NCBI RefSeq assembly: GCF_023630705.1
Contig: NZ_JALQEM010000001.1
Location: 105,361-169,360 of the forward strand
Source of the DNA: Caballeronia sp. GAFFF1
Lineage (GTDB): Bacteria; Pseudomonadota; Gammaproteobacteria; Burkholderiales; Burkholderiaceae
Reading direction: 5' to 3'
DNA: 64,000 nucleotides
Each line of letters opens with the position of its first letter. The stretch's first letter is position 1. Under the pieces are notes generated by a model that saw only the letters and a program-made list of their open reading frames with translations, did no database searches and was not told where the DNA came from. The position numbers and the translations under genes are program-made. Positions 35,182 to 44,396 of the stretch are shown in pieces.

Positions 35182-35466
35182 TTAGCCGCGGCGGCCCCAG
35201 TCGTTCGAACGGCCGTGGTCCCAACCGGCGCGATTCCAGTGCCCGTTGTCGTGACCGTAGTCACGTTGCCAGCGCGGTTCCTCATGACGCCAGTACGGCG
35301 CGCGATAGTGCGGCACGGCGGGCCTTACATACACGGGCGCGGGAGCGGCATAGGCCGGTGCGCCCAGCGAAACGCCGACGTGAAGATCCGTATGGGCCTG
35401 AGCCGCTCCTACTGCACCGATGGCAAGGCCGGTCGCGACGAGCAATTGAGTGACGATGCGCTTCAT
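35182..35466 (-). CDS. Small secreted His/Arg/Trp-rich protein of unknown function
   Basis: 94 residues starting MKRIVTQLLVATGLAIG with a signal peptide cleaved after GAAQA-HT. The mature part is proline- and valine-rich (APVYVRP) and ends in a polar tail dense in His, Trp, Arg and Gly. No cysteine is left in the mature protein. The ATG at 35466 has AGGAG upstream (TCCAGGAGAAACACA); the frame above, to 35499, is not needed. The composition resembles periplasmic PXPV-type proteins; function unknown. Confidence 0.75.
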   Translation of the reverse strand: MKRIVTQLLVATGLAIGAVGAAQAHTDLHVGVSLGAPAYAAPAPVYVRPAVPHYRAPYWRHEEPRWQRDYGHDNGHWNRAGWDHGRSNDWGRRG

Positions 35467-35766
35467 TGTGTTTCTCCTGGAAGGCGACGTGTGTCGCATG
35501 AGTTCACTGTAAGCGCCGGCCGTCTTACACGCTTCGACGACTTGTTACCGCGTGCAAGCGGGGCGTAAGCCCTTTTCCATGTCGGTGAGATACGCGCGAG
35601 CCTTGTCCGGCGGGGCTTTGCGCTTCGGAGCGAGCGCTTGACGAAGAAATAATAAGCATGCTGCGTAATTCGCCATTACAACTGTCGCGCGCTTTTAATC
35701 CGCGCGCGCCGGGCGCAAAAGGAAACGGGCGCCGAAGCGCCCGTTTCACATGACCGACCCCGCGAC
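35467..35766. other. Intergenic region between the secreted protein gene and aqpZ
   Basis: 300 bp holding the aqpZ terminator at its right end and the promoter for the secreted protein gene at its left. The open frame through it on the minus strand is not supported by codon use. Confidence 0.35.
35717..35747 (-). terminator. Intrinsic terminator of aqpZ
   Basis: A perfect 11-bp stem GAAACGGGCGC/GCGCCCGTTTC closed by a stable TTCG tetraloop on the transcribed strand, followed by CCTTTTG. It lies 20 bp after the aqpZ stop. Confidence 0.85.
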
Positions 35767-36495
35767 TTATTGCGCGACAGCACCGAGTTTGCGTGCTTCC
35801 GAATCCGAAGCCAGCAACGGATACAGCACGCCCGCGACGATAGCGCCTGCGATCGGCGCGATCCAGAAGAGCCACAGCTGATCCAGCGCCCAGCCGCCGA
35901 CGAAGAACGCCGGGCCGGTAGAACGCGCCGGGTTCACGGACGTGTTCGTGACCGGAATAGAGATCAGGTGGATGAGCGTCAGGCACAGGCCGATGGCGAT
36001 CGGCGCGAAGCCCTTCGGCGCGCGATCATCGGTTGCGCCGAGAATCACGAAGAGAAAGAAGAACGTCATCAGGAATTCGCAGACCAGCGCCGCGAACATC
36101 GTGTAGTGCCCCGGCGAGTGCTCGCCGAAGCCGTTCGCGGCGAAACCGCTCCCGACCAGATCGAAGCCGGGCATGCCCGTGGCAATCAGCTTGAGCGCGA
36201 ATGCGCCGAGCGTTGCGCCCACTACTTGCGCCACGATGTACGGCCCGAGGTCGCGCACGGGGAAGCGCCCCGCGACGGCCAGCCCGACGCTCACGGCCGG
36301 GTTCAGATGGCAGCCGGACACGTGGCCGATGGCGTAGGCCATGGTGAGCACGGTGAGTCCGAAGGCGAGCGAGACGCCCACGAACCCGATACCCAATTGC
36401 GGGAAGCCGGCGGCCAGCACGGCGCTTCCGCAGCCGCCCAGCACAAGCCAGAAAGTACCGAAAACTTCAGCGCCGAGACGCTTCGACAAATGCAT
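35767..36495 (-). CDS. aqpZ: Aquaporin Z
   Basis: 242-residue inner-membrane water channel with six helices and the two half-helix motifs HLNPAVS and SVNPARS. The selectivity filter histidine (in [21 protein letters not shown]) and cysteine-free pore agree with orthodox AqpZ rather than a glycerol facilitator. The start ATG at 36495 opens [20 protein letters not shown]. It is monocistronic with its own terminator. Confidence 0.96.
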   Translation of the reverse strand: MHLSKRLGAEVFGTFWLVLGGCGSAVLAAGFPQLGIGFVGVSLAFGLTVLTMAYAIGHVSGCHLNPAVSVGLAVAGRFPVRDLGPYIVAQVVGATLGAFALKLIATGMPGFDLVGSGFAANGFGEHSPGHYTMFAALVCEFLMTFFFLFVILGATDDRAPKGFAPIAIGLCLTLIHLISIPVTNTSVNPARSTGPAFFVGGWALDQLWLFWIAPIAGAIVAGVLYPLLASDSEARKLGAVAQ

Positions 36496-36687
36496 GATCT
36501 TGCCTTCGTGAAATGTGAGAGACCTTTGATTTGACGCAAGAAAGCCTATTGCCCTTGCCGAGCGCAGTTTAAGGGCGGCTGTTTTTACGGACTGTCAAAT
36601 TTGGTCGATTCACGGGCAATTCACGCTCGACGCAGCGATGTTCGGATTCCTCCTTGTTACAGAACAGCCAGCGTCAGCGGCCAGGCG

Positions 36688-36714
36688 AAAAAAATGCCGC
36701 CCATTGGGCGGCAT
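36688..36714 (-). terminator. Intrinsic terminator of the GT4 gene
   Basis: On the minus strand a perfect 9-bp stem ATGCCGCCC/GGGCGGCAT with a 3-nt loop is followed by six to seven T residues, 25 bp after the glycosyltransferase stop. Confidence 0.9.
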
Positions 36715-36738
36715 TCGAGAGCGGCAAGCTGCGCGCGA

Positions 36739-37803
36739 TCAGCCGACTGCGACCTGACGCAGCACCGGACGCTTCGCGGCCTGAAGCATGGCCGTGTATG
36801 TGTCGACGTAGTTCTGCGCCATCGTCTTTGCGCTGAAGCGGCGTTCGAACTGCGCGCGGATCTCGGTGCGCGATAGTTCGTCGATGCGATGCAGCGCGCC
36901 GACCGCGCCCGGCACATCCTCGCAGATGAAGCCGGTTACGCCGTGATCGATGACTTCCGGCACCGAACCGCGGTTGAAGGCAATCACCGGCGTTCCGCAC
37001 GCCATGGCTTCGATCATCACGAGGCCGAACGGCTCGTTCCAGTCGATCGGGAAGAGCAGCGCCTTCGCGCCCGACAGGAATTCGGGCTTCTGCGCCTCGT
37101 TGATCTCGCCGATGAACTCTACGTGCGCCTGCGACAGCAGCGGCTCGATGGTCGACTTGAAATAGTCCTGATCGACCTTGTCCACCTTCGCCGCAATCTT
37201 CAGCGGCAGACCGCTTTGCGCCGCGATCTTGATGGCGAGATCCGCGCGCTTTTCCGGGCAGATCCGGCCGAGAAACGCGAGATATTCCGGCTTTTTATGC
37301 GGCTGCGGCGTCAGCAGATCGTCCGGCAGACCGTGATACACCGTGTTCAGCCAGTTCGCCTGCGGCAGCGGTCCGCGCTGATTGTCCGAGATCGAGACGA
37401 CGTTCGCCTTCGTGAACGTGTTGAAAATCGGCTGCAGTTCGGGCAGGTCGAGACGGCCGTGGAGCGTGGTCACGAACGGCGTGTCGAGCTGCGTGAACAG
37501 CGGAAACGGCATGTAGTCGAGGTGAAAGTGCAGCACGTCGAATTCGTGCGCGCGGCGGCGGACCGTTTCGAGCAGCAGCATGTGCGGCGCGAGCGGATCG
37601 CGGATCGTGGGATCGAGTCGCAGGGCGCGCGGCCAGGCCGCGTCGAGCGTCGCCCGGGTTTGCGAATCGCCGCTTGCGAACAAGGTTACATCGTGGCCGA
37701 GGTCGACGAGCGCATCCGTCAGATAAGACACCACGCGCTCAGTGCCGCCGTAAAACTTCGGAGGAACTGCTTCGTGCAACGGTGCAATTTGTGCGATTCG
37801 CAT
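36739..37803 (-). CDS. Glycosyltransferase family 4 (GT-B) protein
   Basis: 354 residues of GT-B fold. The N-terminal MRIAQIAPLHEAVPPKFYGGTE and DVLHFHLDYMPFPL bind the acceptor side; the C-terminal nucleotide-sugar half contains EYLAFLGRICPEKRADLAI and the retaining EX7E-type motif within PIDWNEPFGLVMIEAMACGTPV. The ATG at 37803 has AGGAGA upstream. Donor and acceptor sugars cannot be told; isolated GT4 genes of this type often act in trehalose-like or surface glycan synthesis. Confidence 0.88.
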   Translation of the reverse strand: MRIAQIAPLHEAVPPKFYGGTERVVSYLTDALVDLGHDVTLFASGDSQTRATLDAAWPRALRLDPTIRDPLAPHMLLLETVRRRAHEFDVLHFHLDYMPFPLFTQLDTPFVTTLHGRLDLPELQPIFNTFTKANVVSISDNQRGPLPQANWLNTVYHGLPDDLLTPQPHKKPEYLAFLGRICPEKRADLAIKIAAQSGLPLKIAAKVDKVDQDYFKSTIEPLLSQAHVEFIGEINEAQKPEFLSGAKALLFPIDWNEPFGLVMIEAMACGTPVIAFNRGSVPEVIDHGVTGFICEDVPGAVGALHRIDELSRTEIRAQFERRFSAKTMAQNYVDTYTAMLQAAKRPVLRQVAVG

Positions 37804-38425
37804 AACGTGACTCTCCTGAGTGGCCGCTTGGGGCGCGGTCGGCGCCGATGGGGGCCATGAAAGCTGTTGTGTGGACACCGCTCTGGCGCTCCGGTCGAGC
37901 GTTGCGCGATGCCATTCGGGCGGGCCGCGGTGTGTCGCTCACGCCGCCCAAAGATCGGCCCGGCTCTCGACCGGGTTATCCCTTACGTTCATTATCGGGA
38001 TCGAGAGCGGCATTTCACGTCATTTTTCAATCGCTTAACCTTGTTACAGCGCGAAACACCGGCTGTTACGAAGTCAAAAACTGCACTCAAGCGGTCGAAG
38101 GAGACGATCGCAACTAGCAAGTGGAGCGGCGAGGCACCCGTTAGCAGGCGGCGTGCCCGCGCTGGCCTCAAGTCCGTCCGGCGACTGCCGATAAAGGCGT
38201 TTGCCGATTCGCAGCGAATTCGCCTGCGCATGTACGAATTTTTCCTACGCGATTCCGGGCGCAAGTCTGTCGGCGCGTCGGCAGGTTTTTCCGATAGTCG
38301 CAACCAACGCGCTGTCGGAAAATCGGCCCGACAAGACGAGCGGGGCCGGATGCGTCGCGACTAAGCGCGTCCGAGCAAACGTTTCCCGCTGGGGCTGACC
38401 AGCCATGCAATGACTCGGGGGAAAG
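37804..38425. other. Long regulatory region upstream of flhD
   Basis: 622 bp between the divergent glycosyltransferase gene and flhD. About 38000-38110 is AT-richer than its surroundings and contains TGTTACAGC and CTGTTACGA about 20 bp apart, a possible repeated regulator site. A long leader is usual for the flagellar master operon, which integrates many signals. I find no gene and no unambiguous sigma70 core. Confidence 0.45.
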
Positions 38426-38773
38426 ATGACGGCCACCACCATGAGCACGCTCGCGGAAATCCGCGAGGTGAACTTGTCGTATGTGCTGCTTGCGCAGCGG
38501 CTGCTTCGGGAAGACCGCGTCCCGGCGATGCATCGCCTCGGGCTGTCCGAAGAGGTGGCCGAGATCGTGTCGTCGTTGACGCCGGCGCAGGCGGTGAAGA
38601 TTGCGACGTCGAGCCACGTGCTGTGCCGCTTCCGTTTCGACGACCACGCGATCCTCGCATCGCTTGCCGACAAGGACAAGCGCCCGGCGCTCGCGCAGGC
38701 CGAGCCTGGAGTCGCGCGTTCCGAGGCGGCGGTCGAAAGCGGCGAGGTCGCATCGACGAGTGAGTGCGTGTAA
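38426..38773 (+). CDS. flhD: Flagellar master regulator subunit FlhD
   Basis: 115 residues. The family core EIREVNLSYVLLAQRLLRED, AMHRLGLSEEVAEIVSSLTP and VLCRFRFDDHAIL matches FlhD closely, including the single conserved cysteine. FlhD forms the FlhD4C2 activator of class II flagellar genes with FlhC. A GGGGGA ribosome site precedes the ATG at 38426; the ATG at 38441 is an alternative. The partner flhC, expected directly downstream, is missing: only 331 bp separate this stop from motA. Confidence 0.93.
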   Translation: MTATTMSTLAEIREVNLSYVLLAQRLLREDRVPAMHRLGLSEEVAEIVSSLTPAQAVKIATSSHVLCRFRFDDHAILASLADKDKRPALAQAEPGVARSEAAVESGEVASTSECV

Positions 38774-38930
38774 CTGATTCGCTCCGTCGCGCGACTTCGA
38801 GCGGAGTCAATCGCGCTATCGGCTTGATGTCGCCGTTTCTCGGCAGGCTGATGTCGGTGGCTCAAGCGTGCTCCGCCCCGTGCCTTCGGTCCACGCCCGC
38901 GACACATCCGCACCCTATGCCACCGCCGCG

Positions 38931-38998
38931 CCGCCTACGGGCAAACACCCCGCAGCCGACGCCACCGCCACCGCCCACGGGCAAACACCCCGCAGCCG
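38931..38998 (+). repeat. Two-copy direct repeat with 40-bp period
   Basis: Two 28-bp copies (38931-38958 and 38971-38998) differ at one base and share ACGGGCAAACACCCCGCAGC. The 12-bp spacer and the flanks are rich in CCGCC triplets. Confidence 0.85.
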
Positions 38999-39018
38999 CC
39001 GCCCACCGCCAGCCCGCC

Positions 39019-39045
39019 CAAAGTTTTCCAGCCGGGTGCCGTAAA
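39019..39045 (+). promoter_or_regulatory. Sigma28 (FliA) promoter of the motA-che operon
   Basis: CAAA (39019-39022), a 15-nt spacer and GCCGTAAA (39038-39045) resemble TAAA-N15-GCCGATAA. It is 60 bp upstream of the motA start, so the stator and chemotaxis genes can be expressed as class III genes separately from flhD. Confidence 0.7.
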
Positions 39046-39104
39046 CAGTCTTAACCGCGCATGTGCGCCGGCCGTACCGCATTCCCAACCCTGAGGACCC
39101 GACT

Positions 39105-39965
39105 GTGCTGATTTTCGTTGGAACGCTCGTGACATTGCTGTCCGTTTTCGGCGGTTACGCGCTCGAAGGCGGCCATCTTGGCGCGCTCGTACAGCCGGTC
39201 GAAATATTGATGATCGCCGGCGCGGGCATCGGCGCCTTCATTCTCGGCAACGGCGTCAAGACCATCAAGTCGACGCTGCTCGTCATTCCCACGCTTTTCA
39301 AAGGCTCCAAGTACAACAAGGACGTGTACATGGAGCTGATGGGCCTGCTCTACGTGCTGCTCGCCAAGGCGCGCAAGGAAGGCACGCTCACGCTCGAATC
39401 CGACATCGAAGATCCGCACAAGAGCCCGATCTTCAGCCAGTACCCGAAGCTGCTCGCGGACCATCACATCGTCGAGTTCATGACCGATTATCTGCGGCTC
39501 ATGGTCGGCGGCAACATGAACGCGTTCGAAATCGAAAGCCTCATGGACGAAGAGATCGAGACCCATCACGTCGAAGGCGAAGCGCCCGCGCTGGCGCTGC
39601 AAAAGGTCGGCGACGCGATGCCCGCGTTCGGCATCGTCGCGGCGGTGATGGGCGTCGTGCATACGATGGCTTCCGCCGATCAGCCGCCCGCCATTCTCGG
39701 CGAAATGATCGCGCAGGCGCTCGTCGGCACGTTCCTCGGCATTCTCATTTCGTACGGCTTCATCGGGCCGCTTTCGAGCGTCGCGGAGCAGCGCGTCGCC
39801 GAGCAAACGAAGATGTTCCAGTGCATCAAGGTGACGATTCTCGCGAGCCTGAACGGCTACGCGCCGGCAATCGCCGTGGAATTCGGCCGCAAGGTGCTGT
39901 TCTCCACCGAGCGCCCGTCGTTCTCCGAACTGGAAGAGCACGTGCGCCGGGTGAAGGCGAAGTGA
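39105..39965 (+). CDS. motA: Flagellar stator protein MotA
   Basis: 286 residues, the standard length. Four membrane helices and the long cytoplasmic loop between helices 2 and 3 are visible (TLFKGSKYNKDVYMELMGLL, the charged part that contacts FliG), with the conserved proline region GDAMPAFGIVAAVMGVVHTM in helix 3. The start is a GTG at 39105 with GAGGA upstream, giving VLIFVGTLVTLLSVFGGYAL as first helix; a GTG at 39063 would add non-conserved residues. MotA and MotB form the proton-driven stator. Confidence 0.95.
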   Translation: MLIFVGTLVTLLSVFGGYALEGGHLGALVQPVEILMIAGAGIGAFILGNGVKTIKSTLLVIPTLFKGSKYNKDVYMELMGLLYVLLAKARKEGTLTLESDIEDPHKSPIFSQYPKLLADHHIVEFMTDYLRLMVGGNMNAFEIESLMDEEIETHHVEGEAPALALQKVGDAMPAFGIVAAVMGVVHTMASADQPPAILGEMIAQALVGTFLGILISYGFIGPLSSVAEQRVAEQTKMFQCIKVTILASLNGYAPAIAVEFGRKVLFSTERPSFSELEEHVRRVKAK

Positions 39966-40002
39966 CGCGCCTCGTTTCCGCGACCCCGACCGGAGCCCTG
40001 CG

Positions 40003-40992
40003 ATGAGCAGCGAAAAAGACCGCCCCATCTTCATCAAGCGCATCGTCGCGGGCCGCAAGGGCCACCACGGCGGCGCGTGGAAGCTGGCGTACGCGGACTT
40101 CATGACCGCGATGATGGCGTTCTTCCTGCTGATGTGGCTGCTCTCGTCGACCTCGCCCGTGCAGCGGCGCGGCATCGCGGAGTACTTCAACATGCCGCTC
40201 AAGGCGGCGATGGTCGGCGGCAAGAGCGTCGGCATGGACAACAGCATCATCACCGGCGGCGGGCGCGACATTTCGAGCAACGATCCGGGCGATGCCCGCA
40301 GCTCGGACGGCAAGACGCAATTCGCGCAGAGCCCGACCGCGAAAGCCGACGAGGAACTGCTAAAAGCCGCGCAAGGCGAACTGGAACGGCGCGAGCAGGC
40401 CCGTCTTCACGACCTCCAGGTCAAGCTGATGGCCGCGCTGGAAGCCAATCCGACGTTGCACCAGTTCAAGCAGCAGATTCGCATCGAATCGACGCAGCAG
40501 GGCCTGCGCATCGAGATCGTCGATACCCAGAAACGCCCGATGTTCGCGCTTTCAAGCAACAGCGTGCAGCCGTACATGCGCGACATCCTGCGCGAAATCG
40601 GCCGGACGTTGAACGACGTGCCGAACCGCATCGTCGTGCAGGGCCACACCGACGCCGTGAAGTACGCCGGCGGGGAAAAGGGCTACAGCAACTGGGAACT
40701 GTCGGCGGACCGCGCGAACGCGTCGCGGCGCGAGCTGGTCGCGGGCGGCATGGACGAAGCGAAGGTGCTGCGCGTGCTCGGCCTCGCATCCACGCAAAAC
40801 CTGAACAAGCAAGACCCGCTCGATCCCGAGAACCGGCGCATCAGCATCATCGTGCTGAATCACCGCGCGGAAGCGTCGATATTGCGCGACGACGGCGGCT
40901 CGGCCGCGACGCTCGATAACGCTTCGGATGCCTTCGCGCCCGGCGCGACGCCGCTTCTCGGCCGGATCGTGCCGGGCGCGGCGCGGAAATAA
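40003..40992 (+). CDS. motB: Flagellar stator protein MotB
   Basis: 329 residues. The N-terminal KGHHGGAWKLAYADFMTAMM contains the proton-carrying aspartate, followed by one membrane helix, a plug/linker region (YFNMPLKAAM) and a C-terminal OmpA-like peptidoglycan-binding domain with VVQGHTDAVKYAGGEKGYSN, LSADRANASRREL and DPLDPENRRISIIVL. It anchors the stator to the cell wall. It follows motA by 37 bp. Confidence 0.96.
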   Translation: MSSEKDRPIFIKRIVAGRKGHHGGAWKLAYADFMTAMMAFFLLMWLLSSTSPVQRRGIAEYFNMPLKAAMVGGKSVGMDNSIITGGGRDISSNDPGDARSSDGKTQFAQSPTAKADEELLKAAQGELERREQARLHDLQVKLMAALEANPTLHQFKQQIRIESTQQGLRIEIVDTQKRPMFALSSNSVQPYMRDILREIGRTLNDVPNRIVVQGHTDAVKYAGGEKGYSNWELSADRANASRRELVAGGMDEAKVLRVLGLASTQNLNKQDPLDPENRRISIIVLNHRAEASILRDDGGSAATLDNASDAFAPGATPLLGRIVPGAARK

Positions 40993-41092
40993 GCGTGCAG
41001 CGCGTAAATCTGCATAAAAAACGCTCAAGACTCCACACGTTTGCGCCGTCATCCGGACAAGAGGCAGCGAGGCGCTGAACCAAAGGCGACAC

Positions 41093-41470
41093 ATGATCAA
41101 GAACATTCTGGCAATCGACGATTCCGCAGCCATGCGGCAGATTCTCTCTGCCACGCTGACGACGGCGGGCTACGAGGTGACGGTGGCGTCCGACGGCAAC
41201 GAAGGGCTCGAATGGGCGCTCGCCGAGCGTTTCGATCTCGTGCTCACGGATCAGCACATGCCGCAAAAGAGCGGCCTCGACCTGATTGCGGAGCTGCGCG
41301 CGAACCACGCCTACCGCGCGACGCCGATTCTCGTGCTGACCACGGAGGACGGCGAGCCGTTCAAGGAAGCGGCGCGCGCGGCCGGAGCGACGGGCTGGAT
41401 CGAAAAACCGCTCGATCCGGACCTGCTGACCGAAGTGGTCGCCGCGCTCTCCGAAGACACGCAGCACTGA
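41093..41470 (+). CDS. cheY1: Single-domain response regulator, CheY-type (first copy)
   Basis: 125 residues, one receiver domain: acidic pair at about 9-10 (AIDDSA), phosphoacceptor aspartate about 53 in LTDQHMPQ, the threonine pair in VLTTEDGEPF and the lysine in IEKPLDP. It lies between motB and cheA, distinct from the cheY next to cheZ, and differs from that one in sequence. It may act as a phosphate sink or fine-tune CheA, which is typical of second CheY copies; that role is inferred. Confidence 0.9.
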   Translation: MIKNILAIDDSAAMRQILSATLTTAGYEVTVASDGNEGLEWALAERFDLVLTDQHMPQKSGLDLIAELRANHAYRATPILVLTTEDGEPFKEAARAAGATGWIEKPLDPDLLTEVVAALSEDTQH

Positions 41471-41525
41471 AGCGAACAGCCAAAGCCAAGACAACTCGCG
41501 CGCACGCGCCGACGGTGAATCAAGC

Positions 41526-43799
41526 ATGACACTCGACATTACCCAGTTCTATCAAACCTTCTTCGACGAAGCCGATGAACTGCTCGCGCAGATGGAGCAA
41601 CTGCTGCTCGTCCTGGATATCGCGAATCCGGATCCCGAGGATCTCGCGGCGATCTTTCGCGCCGCGCATTCGATCAAGGGCGGCGCAGCCACGTTCGGCT
41701 TCACCGCGCTCACCGAAACGACGCACATCCTCGAATCGCTGCTGGATCGCGCGCGCAACAACGAGCTCGTGCTTCGCCGCGACATGATCGACACGTTCCT
41801 CGCGACGAAGGACGTGCTCTCGGACCAGCTCGCCGCGTATCGCGCGAGCGCCGAGCCGGATGCGGCCGCCGCCGCCGCGATCTGCGCGAAGCTCGAACGC
41901 CTGAAGAACGAAGACGCCGCGCCGCAGAGCGCGCCTGTCGTCGACGAGCCGGTTACGCCGGCTGTCATCCGCGAAGTGGACGTCGCGCCGGCCTATGAAG
42001 GCCCGAACGCGCCGCCTTCGCACGTGATCGCGCAAGCCGCCGAAGCCATCGAGGACGACGGCAACTGGGACGGCGCGTTCGAAGTCACGGACGGCGCGGC
42101 CAGTCATGCAACGAATGCGGGAACCGCAGCCGGCACGCCGGCGGCGGAAGCAGGACCCCACCTGAAAATTACGCTACGGGGGGTGGGCGAGAAGGACCTG
42201 GCGACCTTGACCGAGGAGCTGGGGAACCTGGGCAGTATCGTCGGGGAGAAAAAGACCGACGCCGAACTCGTGCTTTGGCTCGATTCGGACGTCTCGTCCG
42301 ACGACATCGTGGCTGTGTGCTGCTTCGTGATCGACGAATCGCAAATCACGATCGGCCGCGGCGACGCGCATCACATTGCGCCGTCGGCAGCGGCCGAGCC
42401 GGCGCAGGCCAAGCAACACACGCTACAGGCAGAGCCGCCCGTATCGCAGGCGCAGGAAGCGCCCGCATCCGCGGCGCAGCACAAAGAAGAAGCGGCGAAG
42501 GCGGCGGCGAATGCGGAAACGCAAGCTGCTGCCGCCATCCCGTCACGCGACACGCAAGCGAAGGCCGCCACCGGCGACGCCGAGAAGAAAGCGCGCCCGG
42601 CCGCAGCGGCATCGGCGGAAGGCAGCTCCATTCGCGTCGGCGTGGAGAAGGTCGATCAGCTCATCAACCTGGTCGGCGAACTGGTGATCACGCAGGCGAT
42701 GCTCGCCGAAACCACGAGCACGTTCGACCCTGCATTGCACGACCGTCTTTTCAACGGCATGGCGCAGCTCGAGCGCAACGCGCGCGACCTGCAAGAGGCC
42801 GTCATGTCCATCCGCATGATGCCGATGGATTACGTATTCAGCCGCTTCCCGCGACTCGTCCGCGATATCGCGGGCAAGCTCGGCAAGGAAGTGGAACTCG
42901 TCACGTTCGGTCAGGCGACCGAGCTGGACAAGAGCCTGATTGAGCGCATCATCGATCCGCTCACGCACCTCGTGCGCAATTCGCTCGATCACGGCATCGA
43001 GACCGTGGAAGCCCGCCGCGCGGCGGGCAAGCCCGCGACCGGCCAGCTCGTGCTGTCGGCGGCGCATCACGGCGGCAACATCGTGATCGAAGTGAGCGAC
43101 GACGGCGCGGGCCTGCGCCGCGACAAGATTCTCGCGAAGGCGCAGAAGCAGGGCATGCAGGTTTCCGACTCCATGACCGACGAGGAAGTCTGGCAACTCA
43201 TCTTCATGCCGGGCTTCTCGACCGCCGAACAGGTGACGGACATTTCCGGCCGCGGCGTCGGCATGGACGTGGTGAAGCGCAACATCCAGTCGATGGGCGG
43301 CCACGTCGAAATCATGTCGCGCCAGGGCGCGGGCACGACCACGAAGATCGTGCTGCCGCTCACGCTCGCGATTCTCGACGGCATGTCGGTGAAGGTCGGC
43401 AACGAAATCTTCATTCTGCCGCTCAACTTCGTGATGGAGTCGCTGCAACCGGTCGCCGATGACATCTACACGGTCGCCAACGGCGAGCGCGTGGTGCGCG
43501 TGCGCGGCGAATATCTGCCGCTCGTCGCGCTGCATCAGGTGTTCTCGGTCGAAGGCGCGCGCACGGAGCCGACGCAGGGCATCGTCACGATCCTGCAAAC
43601 GGAAGGACGGCGCATGGCCATGCTGATCGACGAACTCGTCGGCCAGCAGCAAGTGGTCGTGAAAAACCTCGAAACGAATTACCGCAAGGTGCACGGCATC
43701 TCGGCGGCGACGATTCTCGGCGACGGCAGCGTCGCGCTGATCGTCGACGTGGCCGCGCTCAATCGCGAATCACGCGCGCAACACTCGCACACCCATTAA
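41526..43799 (+). CDS. cheA: Chemotaxis histidine kinase CheA
   Basis: 757 residues with all five domains. P1: phospho-accepting histidine about 48 in AAHSIKGGAATFGF. A Glu/Ala-rich linker leads to P2 at about 215-290 (LKITLRGVGEKDLATLTEEL). After a long Ala/Gln/Lys-rich linker come P3 (SSIRVGVEKVDQLINLVGEL), P4 with ATP-lid boxes LVRNSLDHGIE, DDGAGLRRDK and GRGVGMDVVKRN, and P5, the CheW-like regulatory domain. CheA autophosphorylates and passes phosphate to CheY and CheB. Confidence 0.97.
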   Translation: MTLDITQFYQTFFDEADELLAQMEQLLLVLDIANPDPEDLAAIFRAAHSIKGGAATFGFTALTETTHILESLLDRARNNELVLRRDMIDTFLATKDVLSDQLAAYRASAEPDAAAAAAICAKLERLKNEDAAPQSAPVVDEPVTPAVIREVDVAPAYEGPNAPPSHVIAQAAEAIEDDGNWDGAFEVTDGAASHATNAGTAAGTPAAEAGPHLKITLRGVGEKDLATLTEELGNLGSIVGEKKTDAELVLWLDSDVSSDDIVAVCCFVIDESQITIGRGDAHHIAPSAAAEPAQAKQHTLQAEPPVSQAQEAPASAAQHKEEAAKAAANAETQAAAAIPSRDTQAKAATGDAEKKARPAAAASAEGSSIRVGVEKVDQLINLVGELVITQAMLAETTSTFDPALHDRLFNGMAQLERNARDLQEAVMSIRMMPMDYVFSRFPRLVRDIAGKLGKEVELVTFGQATELDKSLIERIIDPLTHLVRNSLDHGIETVEARRAAGKPATGQLVLSAAHHGGNIVIEVSDDGAGLRRDKILAKAQKQGMQVSDSMTDEEVWQLIFMPGFSTAEQVTDISGRGVGMDVVKRNIQSMGGHVEIMSRQGAGTTTKIVLPLTLAILDGMSVKVGNEIFILPLNFVMESLQPVADDIYTVANGERVVRVRGEYLPLVALHQVFSVEGARTEPTQGIVTILQTEGRRMAMLIDELVGQQQVVVKNLETNYRKVHGISAATILGDGSVALIVDVAALNRESRAQHSHTH

Positions 43800-43826
43800 T
43801 TACATCGACCGAACCTGGGGTTTCTC

Positions 43827-44345
43827 ATGGCAGACATCCAATCGATTCAAAACGCAACACTGTCGCGCCGCGATGCGCAGCACGCCGAAGCCGCCGGACA
43901 AGAGTTCCTCGTCTTCACGCTCGGCGCCGAAGAGTACGGCATCGACATCCTGAAAGTACAGGAAATTCGCGGCTACGACAGCGTCACGCGCATCGCGAAC
44001 GCGCCCGCATTCATCAAGGGCGTGATCAATCTGCGCGGCATCATCGTGCCGATCGTGGACATGCGCATCAAGTTCAATCTCGGCCGCGTCGAGTATGACA
44101 ACCAGACGGTCGTCATCATCCTGAACGTCGCGCATCGCGTGGTCGGCATGGTGGTGGACGGCGTGTCGGACGTGCTCACGCTGACGCAGGACCAGGTCAT
44201 GCCCGCGCCCGAATTCGGCGCGACGCTCACTTCCGAGTATCTCACCGGCCTCGGCACGGTCGAGGGCCGCATGCTGATTCTGATGGATATCGAAAAGCTC
44301 ATGACGAGCCGCGAGATGGAGTTGATCGACTCCGTCGCCGCTTAA
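43827..44345 (+). CDS. cheW: Chemotaxis coupling protein CheW
   Basis: 172 residues with the SH3-like CheW fold: [50 protein letters not shown] and the C-terminal [12 protein letters not shown]. CheW links CheA to receptors. It starts 27 bp after cheA. Confidence 0.97.
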   Translation: MADIQSIQNATLSRRDAQHAEAAGQEFLVFTLGAEEYGIDILKVQEIRGYDSVTRIANAPAFIKGVINLRGIIVPIVDMRIKFNLGRVEYDNQTVVIILNVAHRVVGMVVDGVSDVLTLTQDQVMPAPEFGATLTSEYLTGLGTVEGRMLILMDIEKLMTSREMELIDSVAA

Positions 44346-44396
44346 ACAGGCGCGCGGAAGCACCCCGCGCGCGTCGCGAGCCAAGGAAAGGAAGCC

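Larger units (their letters stand above)
38774..39104. other. flhD-motA gap lacking flhC
   Basis: 331 bp, too short for flhC (about 570 bp). A Pro/Ala-rich open frame at 38764-39054 shows no FlhC motif such as the four zinc cysteines. The right part holds the 40-bp-period repeat and the motA sigma28 promoter. Confidence 0.7.

Noticed and set aside
35525..35986. Minus-strand frame overlapping the end of aqpZ
   Set aside because: It runs through the aqpZ terminator and is out of frame with aqpZ; no conserved features.
38931..38998. Direct repeat considered as a CRISPR array
   Set aside because: Only two copies with a 12-bp spacer and no cas genes; it is a tandem duplication.
38764..39054. Pro/Ala-rich frame considered as a remnant of flhC
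   Set aside because: It has no FlhC helix motif and no zinc-cysteine spacing; composition follows the CCG-rich repeat. A decayed remnant cannot be excluded but is not supported.
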